Shown here piece by piece: positions 35,739 to 47,639 of a stretch of DNA of 64,000 nt. The notes under the pieces are model-generated. The model saw only the letters and a program-made list of their open reading frames with translations, ran no database searches and was not told the DNA's origin. The stretch comes from Spirometra erinaceieuropaei (taxonomy: Eukaryota > Platyhelminthes > Cestoda > Diphyllobothriidea > Diphyllobothriidae), in NCBI GenBank assembly GCA_902702965.1, contig CACRXP010000384.1:340523-404522 (forward strand), read 5' to 3'. Positions within the stretch are counted from its first letter, which is position 1. Each line of letters begins with the position of its first letter. A program made the translations under genes and the position numbers.

Positions 35739-37975
35739 ATGACTGCAAGACAGCTACTGTTGATGTGTTGCATAAGCAGCGCCTTCGCATGTAGTTTTCG
35801 GACAGGTGCGATAAATTTGGCATTTTTCTAAAATGGATATTTCAAATCCGATTTTTTTACTGCGTTATTAGTTGACTGCTGCATATGCCAGGCACTGACT
35901 GAACATATTGTTGACTGATGAATGCCACTCCTTAGTTACTTTACGTATTTTTCAGAATATTGCCTCATTTAGTGTGTATGAAAGTATCTTTAGGGTCGCG
36001 AAATTTCCAATTAGAACCAGAGACCAGTCTCATGACATTCTACCCGATATTTAGAAGAAAGTATTATGTTTATGAAGATGACCTAACGTGGTTTACCATA
36101 GCGATTATCGTGTAACATAAGACAAGAAAGCGCGATGCTTAATTCAGTCCGTTAAACCTACCTGCAAACCGTGCGTTAGATATACGTAAAAAGATGCAGG
36201 AGATATTTTCCCATGTTTGTTCGGCGATAAGTAGCATTCTTCTTTGATTTGATAAGCGAAGATAGCGCGTAACCCGAGCTACGACTTTTTTCAACACTCG
36301 AGTATTGGGGACTCAAAATTGATATTTCCTTCACTTCAGATTACAGGATTTAAATGCTTTTTAGGTAATGAAAATCACAATTTAGACTGTTTTATTAGGA
36401 ATATGCCGACAGGGTCGCCTAAACTATAAAGAGCATCAATAAATAAAACGATGAGAAGATATTTTGATGATCAAAAGTTGTATATGAAGCGTATTTTTAG
36501 GAATCATCAATAAGCAGAATGACATCCCCTAGCACATATTTTATTTAAAGCAGACGTAATTTGCTACCAAATACGAAAAAGAAATATTTCGTGCGTAAAG
36601 CAAATAAATCATAATTGAAAATATTAGGCTATATAGAAGCGCTGGGAAATATCGCACTATATGTGCATTTACTTTAGCCGCATTCCGTATTTTGGGGGCC
36701 ATCAATAGAATACGCATATATAGATTGGCGTCCGTACGTCAATAGTATATCATAAAATATTCACCGCAAAGTAATCTATACCAGAATCTGAGTGCTGTTC
36801 TAGATTTATAAAACTTCTCATTTCAATATATAAGACATGGAATGGAAGACAAACGTTGCTTTCAATAACTGAGCTCTAGTACGGTGCAGTTATATGAGAA
36901 CGGGGTACAGTGACTGCAAAATATCGATAAAAAGTAGGTTTTATATACAGAATAGGCAAGAGAGGAAGGGCGCAGACAGTGGTAAGTGGTTAGTCAACCG
37001 TTCACCACTGTAAGCGCGGGGCCTGAACTGTGTACTTCTGGGCGCATATGGTCGGTTTTCGTAACCGTAAGCAATAATCGTGTTGATGTCTTTTGATTTG
37101 TCTATGCAAATGAAGGTCGGTTCACCTTTTTTGTTATTTTTGTTATGTAGCGATAGGCTGCGATTAATGCCTAATCAAGTACTCATCATGTCACAGAATA
37201 TGTTGTTATCAATAAATTCTCTCATGCAAGACTGCCTTCAGTTTAAAATCTGGTGACTATTTTCACTTATTTAAACGCAGATAAGGCTTCATTTGCGTAT
37301 ACATTCAAACAATGAAGATTACATTGCAAGAAATTATGAACCATTTATAGATAATCGGCCTTATTTTACAGAAACAAATGGAAACCAACAACATGAAGAT
37401 ATGATAGAAAAGTTTCTGGCTCGCAGTTTTGCTGCCTTAAGCAAGTCACTATCTTCACATGCAAGCTACAAAGGTGGATTCTATCAAACCATGGCTTTCG
37501 GCGGATTCACAGAGCGACAAAATTGTCGTATGCATCATTTTCTGGACGAAGAATGGTATGCCTGCATTGGCGTTGTTTTACCAGTTCTTGTCCACACAGA
37601 ATCTGTAAGTCATATTTTCATCTGCAACAAGTTTTCCTGGCCGTTTGAATGGCCACAATAATAACTTTAACCGTATGACGTACAATTCACATATGGGGCT
37701 GTTTTTTTCGGTAGCAGTTGAAGGACGGCGCAACAAATCTCATGTCGGCAAGGCCAGTACATTTCATCGATATTGAAGCCAGAATTTCGGGGCGAATAGG
37801 GGCAGCTTTTGTAAATCCCAACTGCAGCATTGATTACCTTTTCTTTGCAATAAAGCCCGGACAAACCATCGAGGACATCAGACTGCCTTCCGTGAATCTT
37901 CCCGCGTGGCTATTAGAAGGTAATCTCGAATGGAATCTTGCACATTTGGAAAACAATTTGCCACTGGATTGCTGA
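35739..37975 (+). CDS. S5C-3, intact secreted five-cysteine protein, 185 residues
   Basis: Exons are 35739-35805 (67 nt, ATG ACT GCA...), 37372-37604 (233 nt) and 37718-37975 (258 nt, TGA). Donors are GTGCGA (weak) and GTAAGT; acceptors are ttattttacag and a pyrimidine-rich cggtagcag. Introns are 1566 and 113 bases. The long first intron holds an LTR-like repeat (36895-37245). The signal peptide MTARQLLLMCCISSAFA is followed by Cys18. Exon 2 aligns without a single gap to the other copies (FLARSFAALSKSL, NCRM, WYAC). Exon 3 has ARISGRIG, NCSIDYL, IRLPSVNLP and the ending LENNLPLDC. Cys at 18, 74, 87, about 136 and 185 are conserved. It is the most diverged intact copy along with S5C-4. Function unknown; secretion inferred. 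Confidence 0.82.
36895..37245 (+). repeat. LTR-like repeat in intron 1 of S5C-3, both halves present
   Basis: The first part (tcgataaaaagtagg, ttatatacag, gcgcggggcctgaactg) matches the 5'-half copies at 2115 and 29605. The last part (gttatttttgttatgtagcg, ttatcaataaattctctca, tgcaagactgccttcag) matches the 3'-half copies at 1-95, 7771-7978 and 35350. This is the one place where both halves stand together, which is why I treat them as one element of roughly 350 bases. Strongly diverged. Confidence 0.45.
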
Positions 37976-37999
37976 CACATTGGCGATGAACTTTCAACG

Positions 38000-39090
38000 T
38001 TTTCCCGTTCCCCCTTTCTTATATTTACGTTGGAGTGCAGTTACACTATTATATTTTCCATAATTTCTAGCTCGATTTTCAGGGGCGCCTGACCGGCTAC
38101 GATTTGCTGTATGACAACACTGTACTATCTGGTGTATTTCCCGCGTTTTTTGCATATTATTTTCGGCAAGGGCGTATCGAAAAACTTCCACATACATATA
38201 TACTGTGTTTATGCAGACCAACGCGTCCTCGCTAAGGCCAAATATATAGGTAGATAACATGTTTTAAATCATAAGCAAGCCTTAGCAAATGTATAAAGAA
38301 TCGCGAGTACTAGTTCATCATATATTTTCATTTATACATATTTTAGGATTCTGAGAGATACGTAGGCGTGAATTACATAGCATACCATCAAAATCGACTT
38401 AATTTAGCAGACATGCGGTAATTTCAGTCCCGCCATAACATAAAAGGTTGGTTTTCTTAAACTAAAAACCTGGGCATCCAACGCAACTTTCATGTATTTT
38501 AACCCGATTCAAATTATAAAATGGGTAAGATCGAGTTGATTTTAGTGAGGAACCCAATATCAATGCAAGAGATCATATACCTTACAATAAGTTTCAACGG
38601 CTGCTACTTCCTGTTGCAGAACTTGTAAAGGCAACACTTTCGTTCAACAATAATACTATTTACAAGAACCTTATTTTACGCCTAACCTCCATTTGGTCAT
38701 TTGGCGCTAGTCTGTTTTTCCTAATATTAGTTCAGCAAATTTAACAAGATGTACAGTCTCCAGTTAGAGTATTTTACACTTCAACATCATACGCACTTTA
38801 TTCAGCCTTTGTGAGAAATTTTGCTAGTCGACAAATTCGCATTTAGCAGATAGATAAGCGGAAGGCTTAACAGGCCGTTTGACATATCTGCCGGTCGGTA
38901 GATGCTTTTTTGAGAATTTTGCATAACAAAGTGAAAGCAAACGCAATCTGATTAGTTTATTCAGGCTATTTCGGGATAAATTCGTGTAAATTTCCCTGAC
39001 TCATGCATCTGCCAATAAACTATACGGCCGGGAAGGCAGAACCAAGTGCATTTATTAATTCTCTGAATGCGAGCATTGAATGTTGCTATT
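38000..39090. other. No identifiable gene; 3' flank of S5C-3
   Basis: AT-rich, no motif-bearing frame; nothing supportable. Confidence 0.5.
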
Positions 39091-39094
39091 GGCT

Positions 39095-39560
39095 TAAGCG
39101 TTAAATTGCGAGCCCGCAATCCATCAACAAGCACCATGACCTCCCGGTACCATATTCCGTAATGCGATTTTTCCTGGTGAGGAGAATCAGTCACGTAGGG
39201 AGGGCGCGGGCGAGCAAGTATCACGGTGACAGTCAGCCAGTTTGTCGATTAATCGTCACACCAGCATCCGACACGGATGACAAAATCGCGGAAATTAACG
39301 ACTCGGACTCGGACCGAAAAGCCACCACCGCATCAATTACGACCCCAGCGGTGACTGCGAGAACTGTTAATTGCAGTGCGCATACGGTCCCACGGGAGCT
39401 ACGTGCTATAAATACTGCACTCCTGGTGCCACCATCACCTTTATCTGCGAATGTCTCTGATGATGGATTCGAGTGAGAATTCGACGCGTCAGGCGAATAA
39501 ATTTCTTGTTCCAATGATCGTATCTTCATCTTCTGAACTGCTACCTGGAACCCTCCTGTT
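39095..39560 (+). mobile_element. Penelope-like 3' tail fragment
   Basis: Starts near the block for SINKCNDLP (catcaacaagcaccatgacc), continues with a frame reading SHVGRARAS, LIVTPASDTDDKIAEINDSD, and ends with tctctgatgatggattcgag, acgcgtcaggcgaataaatt and ctacctggaaccctcctgtt, the shared 3' blocks. The endonuclease and RT are absent. Confidence 0.7.
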
Positions 39561-39689
39561 CGCTTCTATCAGCCACCTCAAATTTGTTCGTCGAATACTG
39601 AAGCTAATGTGACAGTACCGGCTCTCAGACTGGATCTGGAGCGGATGTGAATCCTCGGCATCCACTCCATTCTGAGATAATTACAACGA

Positions 39690-41040
39690 TATAATTACAA
39701 CAACACTGAAGCGACCGTCTCGCGCAGATGGACGGCGAGAGGCTACACAAAAGTCTCTCCGATGGAGATGTTGGGACAGGTTCACGCCGACAACGAGGTC
39801 GATTCTGCCGCTACAAGGATATTCTACGGTGGCTCTCCCGGTGACCGACTTACGTGGAAGAGAATAGTGAAAACAGGTGCAGCAGTTTTCGACGCCAACC
39901 GCATCACCGCCGCCAAAGTCAAACGCGAGACACCCAAATCTTAACTGCCGCCATTCCACAACGTCAACGCCCAACCACCTTTAATGTTGCCACGATGTCT
40001 ACGGACATTCCGGATGCCAAATGGACTTGTTGTACACCTCCTAACCAACTGCACCGCACAGATTGCACTAGCCGTCGTCTCTTCGTCCACCTCTCCATTG
40101 CTTCTCACACCGTCAACTAATGTTGACCGCCTTCCCGAACCACCACTACTATCTTCCTCCATATTTCCCCTTCCTCCTCTTACTCCTCCATTTCCACCGT
40201 CTCACAGACAACCACTGTAGCGCCCGCTCTGCTAATAAAAATTGTCCGCAATCCTGACATGCTAACAAACCTCAACACCACCACTGCCAACACCAGTGAT
40301 GAGTAACCGGTCAATACATGTCTTCACTGCGACCTTACACTGACATCACACATCGGTCTGGTCGGTCACTTGCAAATCCATCGCACAGCGACTGTCAAAC
40401 CAGTGACTGGAGCACCAGCCTGCACCCGTCGCATCCGCCTCCAATTTCCATACTGCCTTGCACACTGTTCCACTGCATAGGTCTATTCGACCACATGCGT
40501 ATCCACGAGAGCGAAATGAACTGCAACCCCGACACACCTGACAAATTCAACAAACCCACCATTTGTGGCCCTGCCCACACGCCACCGCCCATCGCGCCCA
40601 CCAACACCATCGCCACCATCTACATCACCGAAGCGGATACAGACACCGCAATCTTCTTACGTCCACATTCTCACCATGCATTCACTCCACACTTGGGCTT
40701 CGTCGGTCACTTGCGAAACCATCAAAAAGAGACCGGCGAACCAGTGTCTGAAGCACCTTCCTCTACCCGCCGCATCCGCCTCCACATTCTACACAGCACT
40801 CGCGCATTTATTTACCGCATATGTCTGTAAGGCCACATGCGCGTCCACGAAAACCTGCTGTAGATAACCGCCGTCTGATCCAAACCATCTCATTGTTCCT
40901 CATCAGCATCTCATCATCTCCGACAGTAAGCACCCACCTGCCACCTCTCAAACAAGTGGTATGTGTGTGGCTCTGCTCCCCCTTCGCACTGTCTGTGTGA
41001 TCGAAATATGAGACTATCACCGTGTGCCAAGTGCCGTGGC
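39690..41040 (+). pseudogene. LINE ORF2 C-terminus with decayed C2H2-like fingers
   Basis: Across frames: SDGDVGTGSRRQRGRFCRYKD-like residues at 39755-39820 (frameshifted), TWKRIVKTGAAVFDANRITAAK (about 39853-39918), a stop, then finger remnants: LPRCLRTFRMPNGLVVHL (first Cys lost), GLFDHMRIHES, FTPHLGFVGHLRNHQ, and after a stop GHMRVHENLL. Spacers are rich in Thr/Pro/Ser. I associate this layout (RT tail, KTGAAxxxANRIxAAK, then H-x-R-x-H fingers) with a LINE common in diphyllobothriidean tapeworms; that is from memory. The 170-codon open stretch at 40318-40830 is part of it, not a host zinc-finger gene. Confidence 0.65.
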
Positions 41041-41089
41041 ATGGAGAGCAACGGTCTGAAGCCCCAATTCAGTACACGCAGTCCTACCA

Positions 41090-42450
41090 GTTGCGTGTTC
41101 TGTTGAGTGGCGGACTAGTGGGCTGAGAGCCATACTGTCACGGCCCATTTCTCAAGCGATCTGTGGCAATCCTGCCTGCGGGGAACGTGTCTGCGTTTTC
41201 GTGTACATTATGGCTGGTTCCTCTCAATCGCCGGCTCTTTGGTTATTCGACCTTAAAGGATAACGACCCAACCTGAATGCATGGCCACCTAACACACATG
41301 CAGGCCAAAGGATCATATTGAGAGAGTCCGACGACGAGTTGGCTCGATGAGGAAGAAGAATCGCCCGACTGACCACCCGACACTGGTTCGATCACCTCCC
41401 CCGATAGAGTGGTGACCCACAAAGCACACAGACAAAATGCACGTCAATCATTCCCCGAGAGGCCGTGACAGCGAGAGGAGAAAGGAATCGATCGTCAAGA
41501 GGTCGACTAACGTGACATGCTACTTGAGACTTCTGGTCGATTAAGTGCACTATACGCTTTGACAATGGCAAGCTCACCAAACTCTCCGACACGTCAGCAT
41601 CCAAATAAATCCCTTCCAGTGCGTCCATCTGTTTCGTCAAAGCCAGTATCGGCGAATAATGACCCTCGCAGTCTGGTATGCGCTGTCAGTTCTCTGACAT
41701 CTGTTTCACTGCCGGCAAATGCGTGTGACATCCTGCTGCGTATAGAGGTGGTGGGTATGGCTGCCCCGTCATCATGCTCGCCCTTATGACCTCTTTTGTG
41801 GTGTTATTGTTAGTGAAAAATCCTGGTCAAGTGTATTCTGTGGACCGGGGGGTGCGGTAGCAGGCCAGGCTGCGGGTCCGACCGTGCCAGCCACCTGCGC
41901 CATATCCCGCATACGGTACTCTTGACTCCGCCTTAACAATGTGTCCAGCTGGGGAGTGGGGAAAAGAGAGAGACAGAGAGTGCGATAGATACTGAGAAAA
42001 TCTACCACCATTAACATCTAGTTCAGTGCAAGCCGTCGTGCCTGCTGCACCTAGTTGTGAAGCACACGTGGGCACTGTCAGGATAGACAGTTGAACTCCC
42101 GTTTGTGTAGAGAGGCTAAGTGGTTAGCTGAGAGTCAAACTGTCACAGTTCCTTCCTAACGTGAACTGTGACGCTCGGTTCCCTGGCACCTGGTTCCGTC
42201 CGACTAATGCGATTGTGCTTCAGCAGGGTAAACAGGTCGTGTGCATGGTTACTCAGCCATCTTCGTCTTTCTGAACCAATGCTATGCTGTTGTGGATTGA
42301 AAATCCTTCTGTGGCCGTTCACGCAGGCGCGGGTCCGATAAGGTCGTCCGCCTACGCCCTCCCCTGTATCCGGTCTTTTTCATTATGCTTTGACACCGAG
42401 ATGGTGACACCAACGTGCCGACAGGCGAAATGAAAACGGGAGAAAGTTAG
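41090..42450 (+). repeat. Internally repeated 3' region after the LINE, with SINE-like start
   Basis: Two segments begin alike: 41105 (gtggcggactagtgggctga) and 42110 (gaggctaagtggttagctga), both continuing to actgtcac. The second has a tRNA A-box-like GGCTAAGTGG. 41740-42080 and 42200-42440 share gcatggctgcc-type, gggtccga and cctacgccct-like blocks with 50870-51345. It may be the LINE 3' UTR or a SINE that shares its tail. No ORF. Confidence 0.5.
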
Positions 42451-42649
42451 ACCGTCACACTAGACCAGAAGCACGCCCCTAGACAAACTGACTAATGGCG
42501 TGTGAAGGAGGTGGTCACGAAGCCATGGTATGTTTGTGAATGAGGGGAAGAAGAGTGATGGGGACGCTGATCGAATACGGGACACAGTGCTAGAGGTAGA
42601 AGCGGATGAGAATGAGTTTGAATCAAGACGACTGCATTAACGGTTATTG

Positions 42650-43780
42650 ATGTGCAATTAAAGCAGGTATTAGTCTGTAGTGAACGTAGGCTGTCCTAAT
42701 GGGCGTCTAGGCTAATTGGGCATACCAACTCAATTGGTTGTCGTTCCCAACTGCACGGGCAAAGACAGGGAACAGGAAGTCTTGCCGACAGATTATTACT
42801 TTTTCGTAAATGTGGGTGTCCAGGGCCAGACTCGTGTGTTCGACATATACGAGGTAGCAGATTGTGCAATTGATGGGACAAATCGTGTTTGTTTAATTCA
42901 GTTTGGACGATGAGATCCTTGACTCGGGATAGTATTGCGCACATTGACGATGTCGGTTTGTACGATACGTGGATACCTAGACGATTTAAATGTCGGTGAT
43001 TGCCTCAGAGGTTCCTTGCATATAAGGCAGTAAGCAGCATTTTCGTGCCAAAATATTTCCGTTTAGGGTGCGGTCTGGCGGCTGTGTCTGGCGTCTCAGC
43101 CGGTTCTTTGCAAAATTAATCGGATATCGGTCAGATTGAGGAGAACTTCACTGTTTTAATAACGGCATGCCCTATAGGACAGATTTCGGACGTAGCGTCT
43201 TTGTGGGCTGCAGAGTGGTTGATTCGAAATGTAAGGATAATCTCAGAATACCATTTATTTCAATGGATGCTTGATGCTAGGATATAATCCCTCCTCTTTT
43301 AGATTCTCACGTCCATAAACGACAACCTGTCTCTAACTGCCTATTTACTGACAAAAACTATGACTGGAAAAACTTTATTCAGTCTCTGATGCGGTCGTTC
43401 ACCTTTGCAGTTCTATTCTCGACACAGGTGTCTTCCCCATAGCTAGCCACATTTTAGGTATAATAGTTTAGAAAACGCTCTTTCAGTCACTGCAATACTA
43501 GAAGGGGTAGTTGGTCTTTTACCCCTTCATCCCACTACAACATTGCCAACTCTCATGCCCTGGATCGTGTGGAAATATTCGTAGGCGTTCTTAGTGTGTC
43601 AGTTATATTCATAAGGAAGCGGCTTCGGATGGGCCTATATCCACTAAGCTATATTGCAAGTAGGCAATCCGATTAATGGTACTGTAATCACCAGTGAGCA
43701 CCCATTTTTCGTTCTTTTGGGATGTCATCATCGTGTAAAATGTGGGGATCACTGAGGATCTTTAACCTGCAGTCATCTCG
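42650..43780. other. No identifiable gene
   Basis: The 65-codon open stretch at 42716-42913 has no motif. Possibly the remote start of the decayed element at 43790, but no domain reads here. Confidence 0.4.
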
Positions 43781-43789
43781 AATTGTAAA

Positions 43790-44120
43790 CATTCTAGCTC
43801 CTTAGCCTTTGCCTTGGTGACTGTGGCTTGGTATTTCTTCGGATCTTCGTCCAGAAAAATATAGGTGTCCATGTCACCGAAGATTTTATTCGTCTTGTCA
43901 ACGCAGTCCATTTGTCCGTGGTGACAGTCACACCATCATTGTCACCGGGAGCAACAACTATATTGTGATCTGATTTTACCGGTCACAGTCCTTGCGCTTC
44001 TTCGGCCAGTCGAGTTTTCTGATGTCTTTTTTTTGTTGGAGAATACTAGTGGCGCAGTCGCGTATGTTAGCGCGCTAGTCATCTGGAAGAGCAGAGGTCG
44101 GAATAAGGGACCAGTTGGGA
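43790..44120 (-). pseudogene. Penelope-like N-terminal fragment
   Basis: On the minus strand, a frame through 43985-43800 reads VKSDHNIVVAPGDNDGVTVT then KWTALTRRIKS, and the preceding segment has KDIRKLDWPKKRK. This corresponds to 4700-4520 (LRSDHSILVVSADKEDATVI) of the larger minus-strand element. The RT itself is missing, and ADKGNATV is degraded to GDNDGVTV. Confidence 0.65.
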
Positions 44121-44978
44121 AGTCAGTAGGCGTGGGTTCCTTATGATTAAATCCGTCTACAAAATTTACATTCTCAAAAAATGACTATTTACGTATTACG
44201 GCATGTTTCCATTAATTTCCTTCGCCCTTATACATTCAATTATATTTCATAAAAAGTGCAAAAATTTACTCTTCTTTACTTATTGCGTGGCAAATTGTGT
44301 CTTCTCTATTTTTTTCTTAGAAGAGAAGTATCTTCTGTTTTTTTAAAAAAAGTTTGGTCCCGAATGTGTTTTGCCCAACTGTCGCTCTACTTGTGCTTGC
44401 GTTTTTCAAAATAAGCGCAGTATGTAATCGGTCAAAGTAGTACCATATATTCGTCTATGCTGTTATGAGGACATTATATGCAGAGAGTAACGAATCCCAT
44501 GAAATGTTGGCCGAAATTCTGAAATATGTGGACGATTGGGATGGATTGCTTAGATGGGGCTGAAAAACTTATAATATCAAAAGATTATCATGTGGTATTC
44601 CGCATTCTTAATAATGCTGAATTTTAATCCACTCCTTTTCACCCTTGTGCGAAACCCAGGAACGGTAAAATGACTACTTAAGTAGCATTAATTTCACTTC
44701 GATTTTCAATGATCTCAAATATTCACAAATTCGCAGCATATCGCAATGGCTTCGCATTCTTTTCTAGCCGAACGAGCGATTGTCGGTTTTAAATAAGATT
44801 TCGTAAAATGGTGCAATTTCAATTCATAAACCATCACACCTGCGAGGAAATTATTGCTCCCCTTTAACTATACAACATAGTCCGGTACGGTAATGCAACG
44901 ACTGACTTTGCTCAAAATTAATTCTGAATTATAAGCACTTTAGCAAAACCCAATTAGAGCCTTTCTTTGAGTGTAAAA

Positions 44979-47630
44979 CATGAGGTTCATAGGATTTTCC
45001 ATAACATAAGCATTACGACGTGCTCTTTTTGGCATGTTTTCCATGATTTATAACTGAACTTTTAATGTCATCTAAAATCGCCTTGAACGAATGCATCTAA
45101 CTCAAGTATTTTTTTACCGAGTCTGTTTTCGACAGAAATACATTCAACAGCCGACATTATGACGATGGACATTTGCAGGCTGTTGCAGAAATCACATTAT
45201 TAACAAGATTACTTTCCCCGACCTTACCTTTTAACTCGAAACTCATTATTTTGCAAAACTTACATTTTCCTTATTGTTTAATTAGTACTCTAATTTCTGT
45301 TGTCCTACAATAGCATAGGATTAGAACTTTGGCCTAAATCCAGGCGATGTTTGTTTTTCCTTTCTTTTTGTCAGCATACTGTCTAGCGTTATGTGCTACC
45401 AAAAAACCACGTTTACTATAACTCACGTATGACATGATCCACAGCCTACTGACAGTTAAATGCGGTCTTCCTCTATACCGTTGCCAATTACAATGAGTTT
45501 GCGGGCCAGGAGTTTACTTTACAAGCAAAATTAACACATGTGCGGAGCGATGATGTATGTATAAACACCCAACGCTCTTGGACAATCTCATATTTGGAAT
45601 CTATTAAATGGCTACGTTTTCAGCATAACAATTAAAGAAGGTGAAATATCCTACCGGATAGTTCCACTGATGTTTTCTGTGAATTATGATTAAATTCGTA
45701 GATGCACTGAAAGGCGGTGAAAAAATCTCATACTAAGTAATTAGTCATTTTTAGTGAGAGTAATGCTCGCAGACGGCCGTGAATTGGCTCATTCAAATGC
45801 TGGTATCCCGATGTGAAAAAAAATATCTGAAGATAATGTTGCCTGTTCACTAATAATTCAACTCAACTTAGTGATGTTTCGAATTAAAAAAAATATTTCT
45901 GAATTTTCTGTAACACTTCATGAGGTAGCATGATTGATTAACGACATAGACTTTGGAGACGAAGAAGACCATTTTTGGCCTATAAAGTATTTGTAGAATT
46001 TTGTCACGTGATTTGCTTAAGATGCTGAGATAGAATGTTAAGTCTCTCCATGTAATACAAGTGGAATCCAAATTTTAAGTTGCCAGCAATCATTTGGCTT
46101 ACATAGTCGAAATAGGGCGATCAAAAGTGGAGTTAAACTCTAGAATGCCCGCGCCATTTCCGGCAAACAGCAGGCTTTAAAAGAAATAAACTTCCCAAAA
46201 CTAAGTAAACAACAGTGTGGTCATCTTCTAAGCAGCATTTACATGTCAATGTAAAACACAATCTTCAATTAATAAAATACCATAGCCTTAAACAGCTCTT
46301 CAAATATCAGAACAACATGAGGTTTATAGGACTTTCCATAACAAAAGCATTTCGAAGTTTGCTTTTTGGGCATGTTTTCCATGAAATATAATCTCACTTT
46401 TAATGTCATCTAAAATCGTCGTGAACAAATGCATATCACTTATGTATTTCTTTTTACCAAGTCTGTTTTTCACAGAAATACATTAAAAAGCCGACACCAG
46501 GATGATGTACATTTGCAGGCTGTTACTAACAACGATGACTTCCCCAAACCTCACATTTTAACTTAAGAAGTCATTATTTTGCAAAACTTACTTTGGTTAT
46601 TGTTTAATTAGTATTCGAATTTCTATTATCGAACAACAGCGTAGGATAAGACCTTCGGCATTAAGCCAGGCAATGTTTGTGCTTCCTTTCGTTTTGTCAG
46701 CATACCGTCTAGCGTTCTGTGGAAGCAAAAAAACCCGTCTACTAAACCTCACGTCTGGCATTCTCCACTGACAGTTAGGTGGGGTTTTTCTCTATACCGT
46801 GGCCAATTATGCAGAGTAATCGGGAAAGAATTTCACAGTACAAACGTTATAAACACATGTGCGGAGCGATGATGTATGCATAAACACCCAACGCTCTTGA
46901 AAAATTTCATATTTGGAGTCTTTTTTCATAAATGGCTGTTTTCAGCACAAAAATTAAATAAGGCGTAATATGCTACCAGAGAATTCTACTGACGTTTTCT
47001 GTGAACTATGATTAAATTCGTAAGAGCAATGAAAGACGATGAGAAAATCTCATACTTAGTAAATAATAATTTTTATTGAGTGTAGTACTCTCAGACGCCC
47101 GTCAAGAGGCTCGTTCAACAGCTTGCATCCCGATATGAAAACAATATCAAAAATGATGTTCCCCGTTTGCTAATATTTCAACTCAACTTAGTGGTTTTTC
47201 GAATTATAAATATACTTCCAACTTTCGTTAACGCTTCATGAGGTAGCATGATAGATTACCGTCAAAGACTTTGAAGACGAAAAAGACGAATTTTGCCTTA
47301 TAGAGCATTCGTAGAATTTACGCGCGTGTTTATCATAAGATGTTGAGAGAGAGAATGCTAAGTCTCTTTTTGAATTGCAAGTGGAATCTAAATTTTAATT
47401 TGCCAGCAATCGTTTGGCTTGCATCATCGAAACAGGACAATCAAATCTGAAGTTAAACTCTAGAATTCCCGCGCAACTTCAGACATACAACGAAGTTTAA
47501 AGGAAATAAACTTTCCAATACTAAGTAAACAACAGTGTAATCATCTACTTCGCAGCATTTACATGTCGCCGTAAAACACTATCTTCAATTACTAAAATAT
47601 TCCAGCCTTGAACAGTCCCTCAAATGTCAG
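44979..47630 (+). repeat. 1.34-kb direct tandem duplication
   Basis: Copy A 44979-46313 and copy B 46316-47630 share order and most bases throughout. Examples: catgaggttcatagg / catgaggtttatagg; gcggagcgatgatgtatg in both; gctcgcagacggccgt / ctctcagacgcccgt; acatgtcaatgtaaaacaca / acatgtcgccgtaaaacact. Roughly one base in eight to ten differs, so the event is old. Neither copy has a supportable ORF. Confidence 0.85.
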
Positions 47631-47639
47631 CTAAAATGT

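Noticed and set aside
40318..40830. Host zinc-finger gene
   Set aside because: Fingers are incomplete and flanked by LINE RT-tail sequence; it is a decayed LINE C-terminus.
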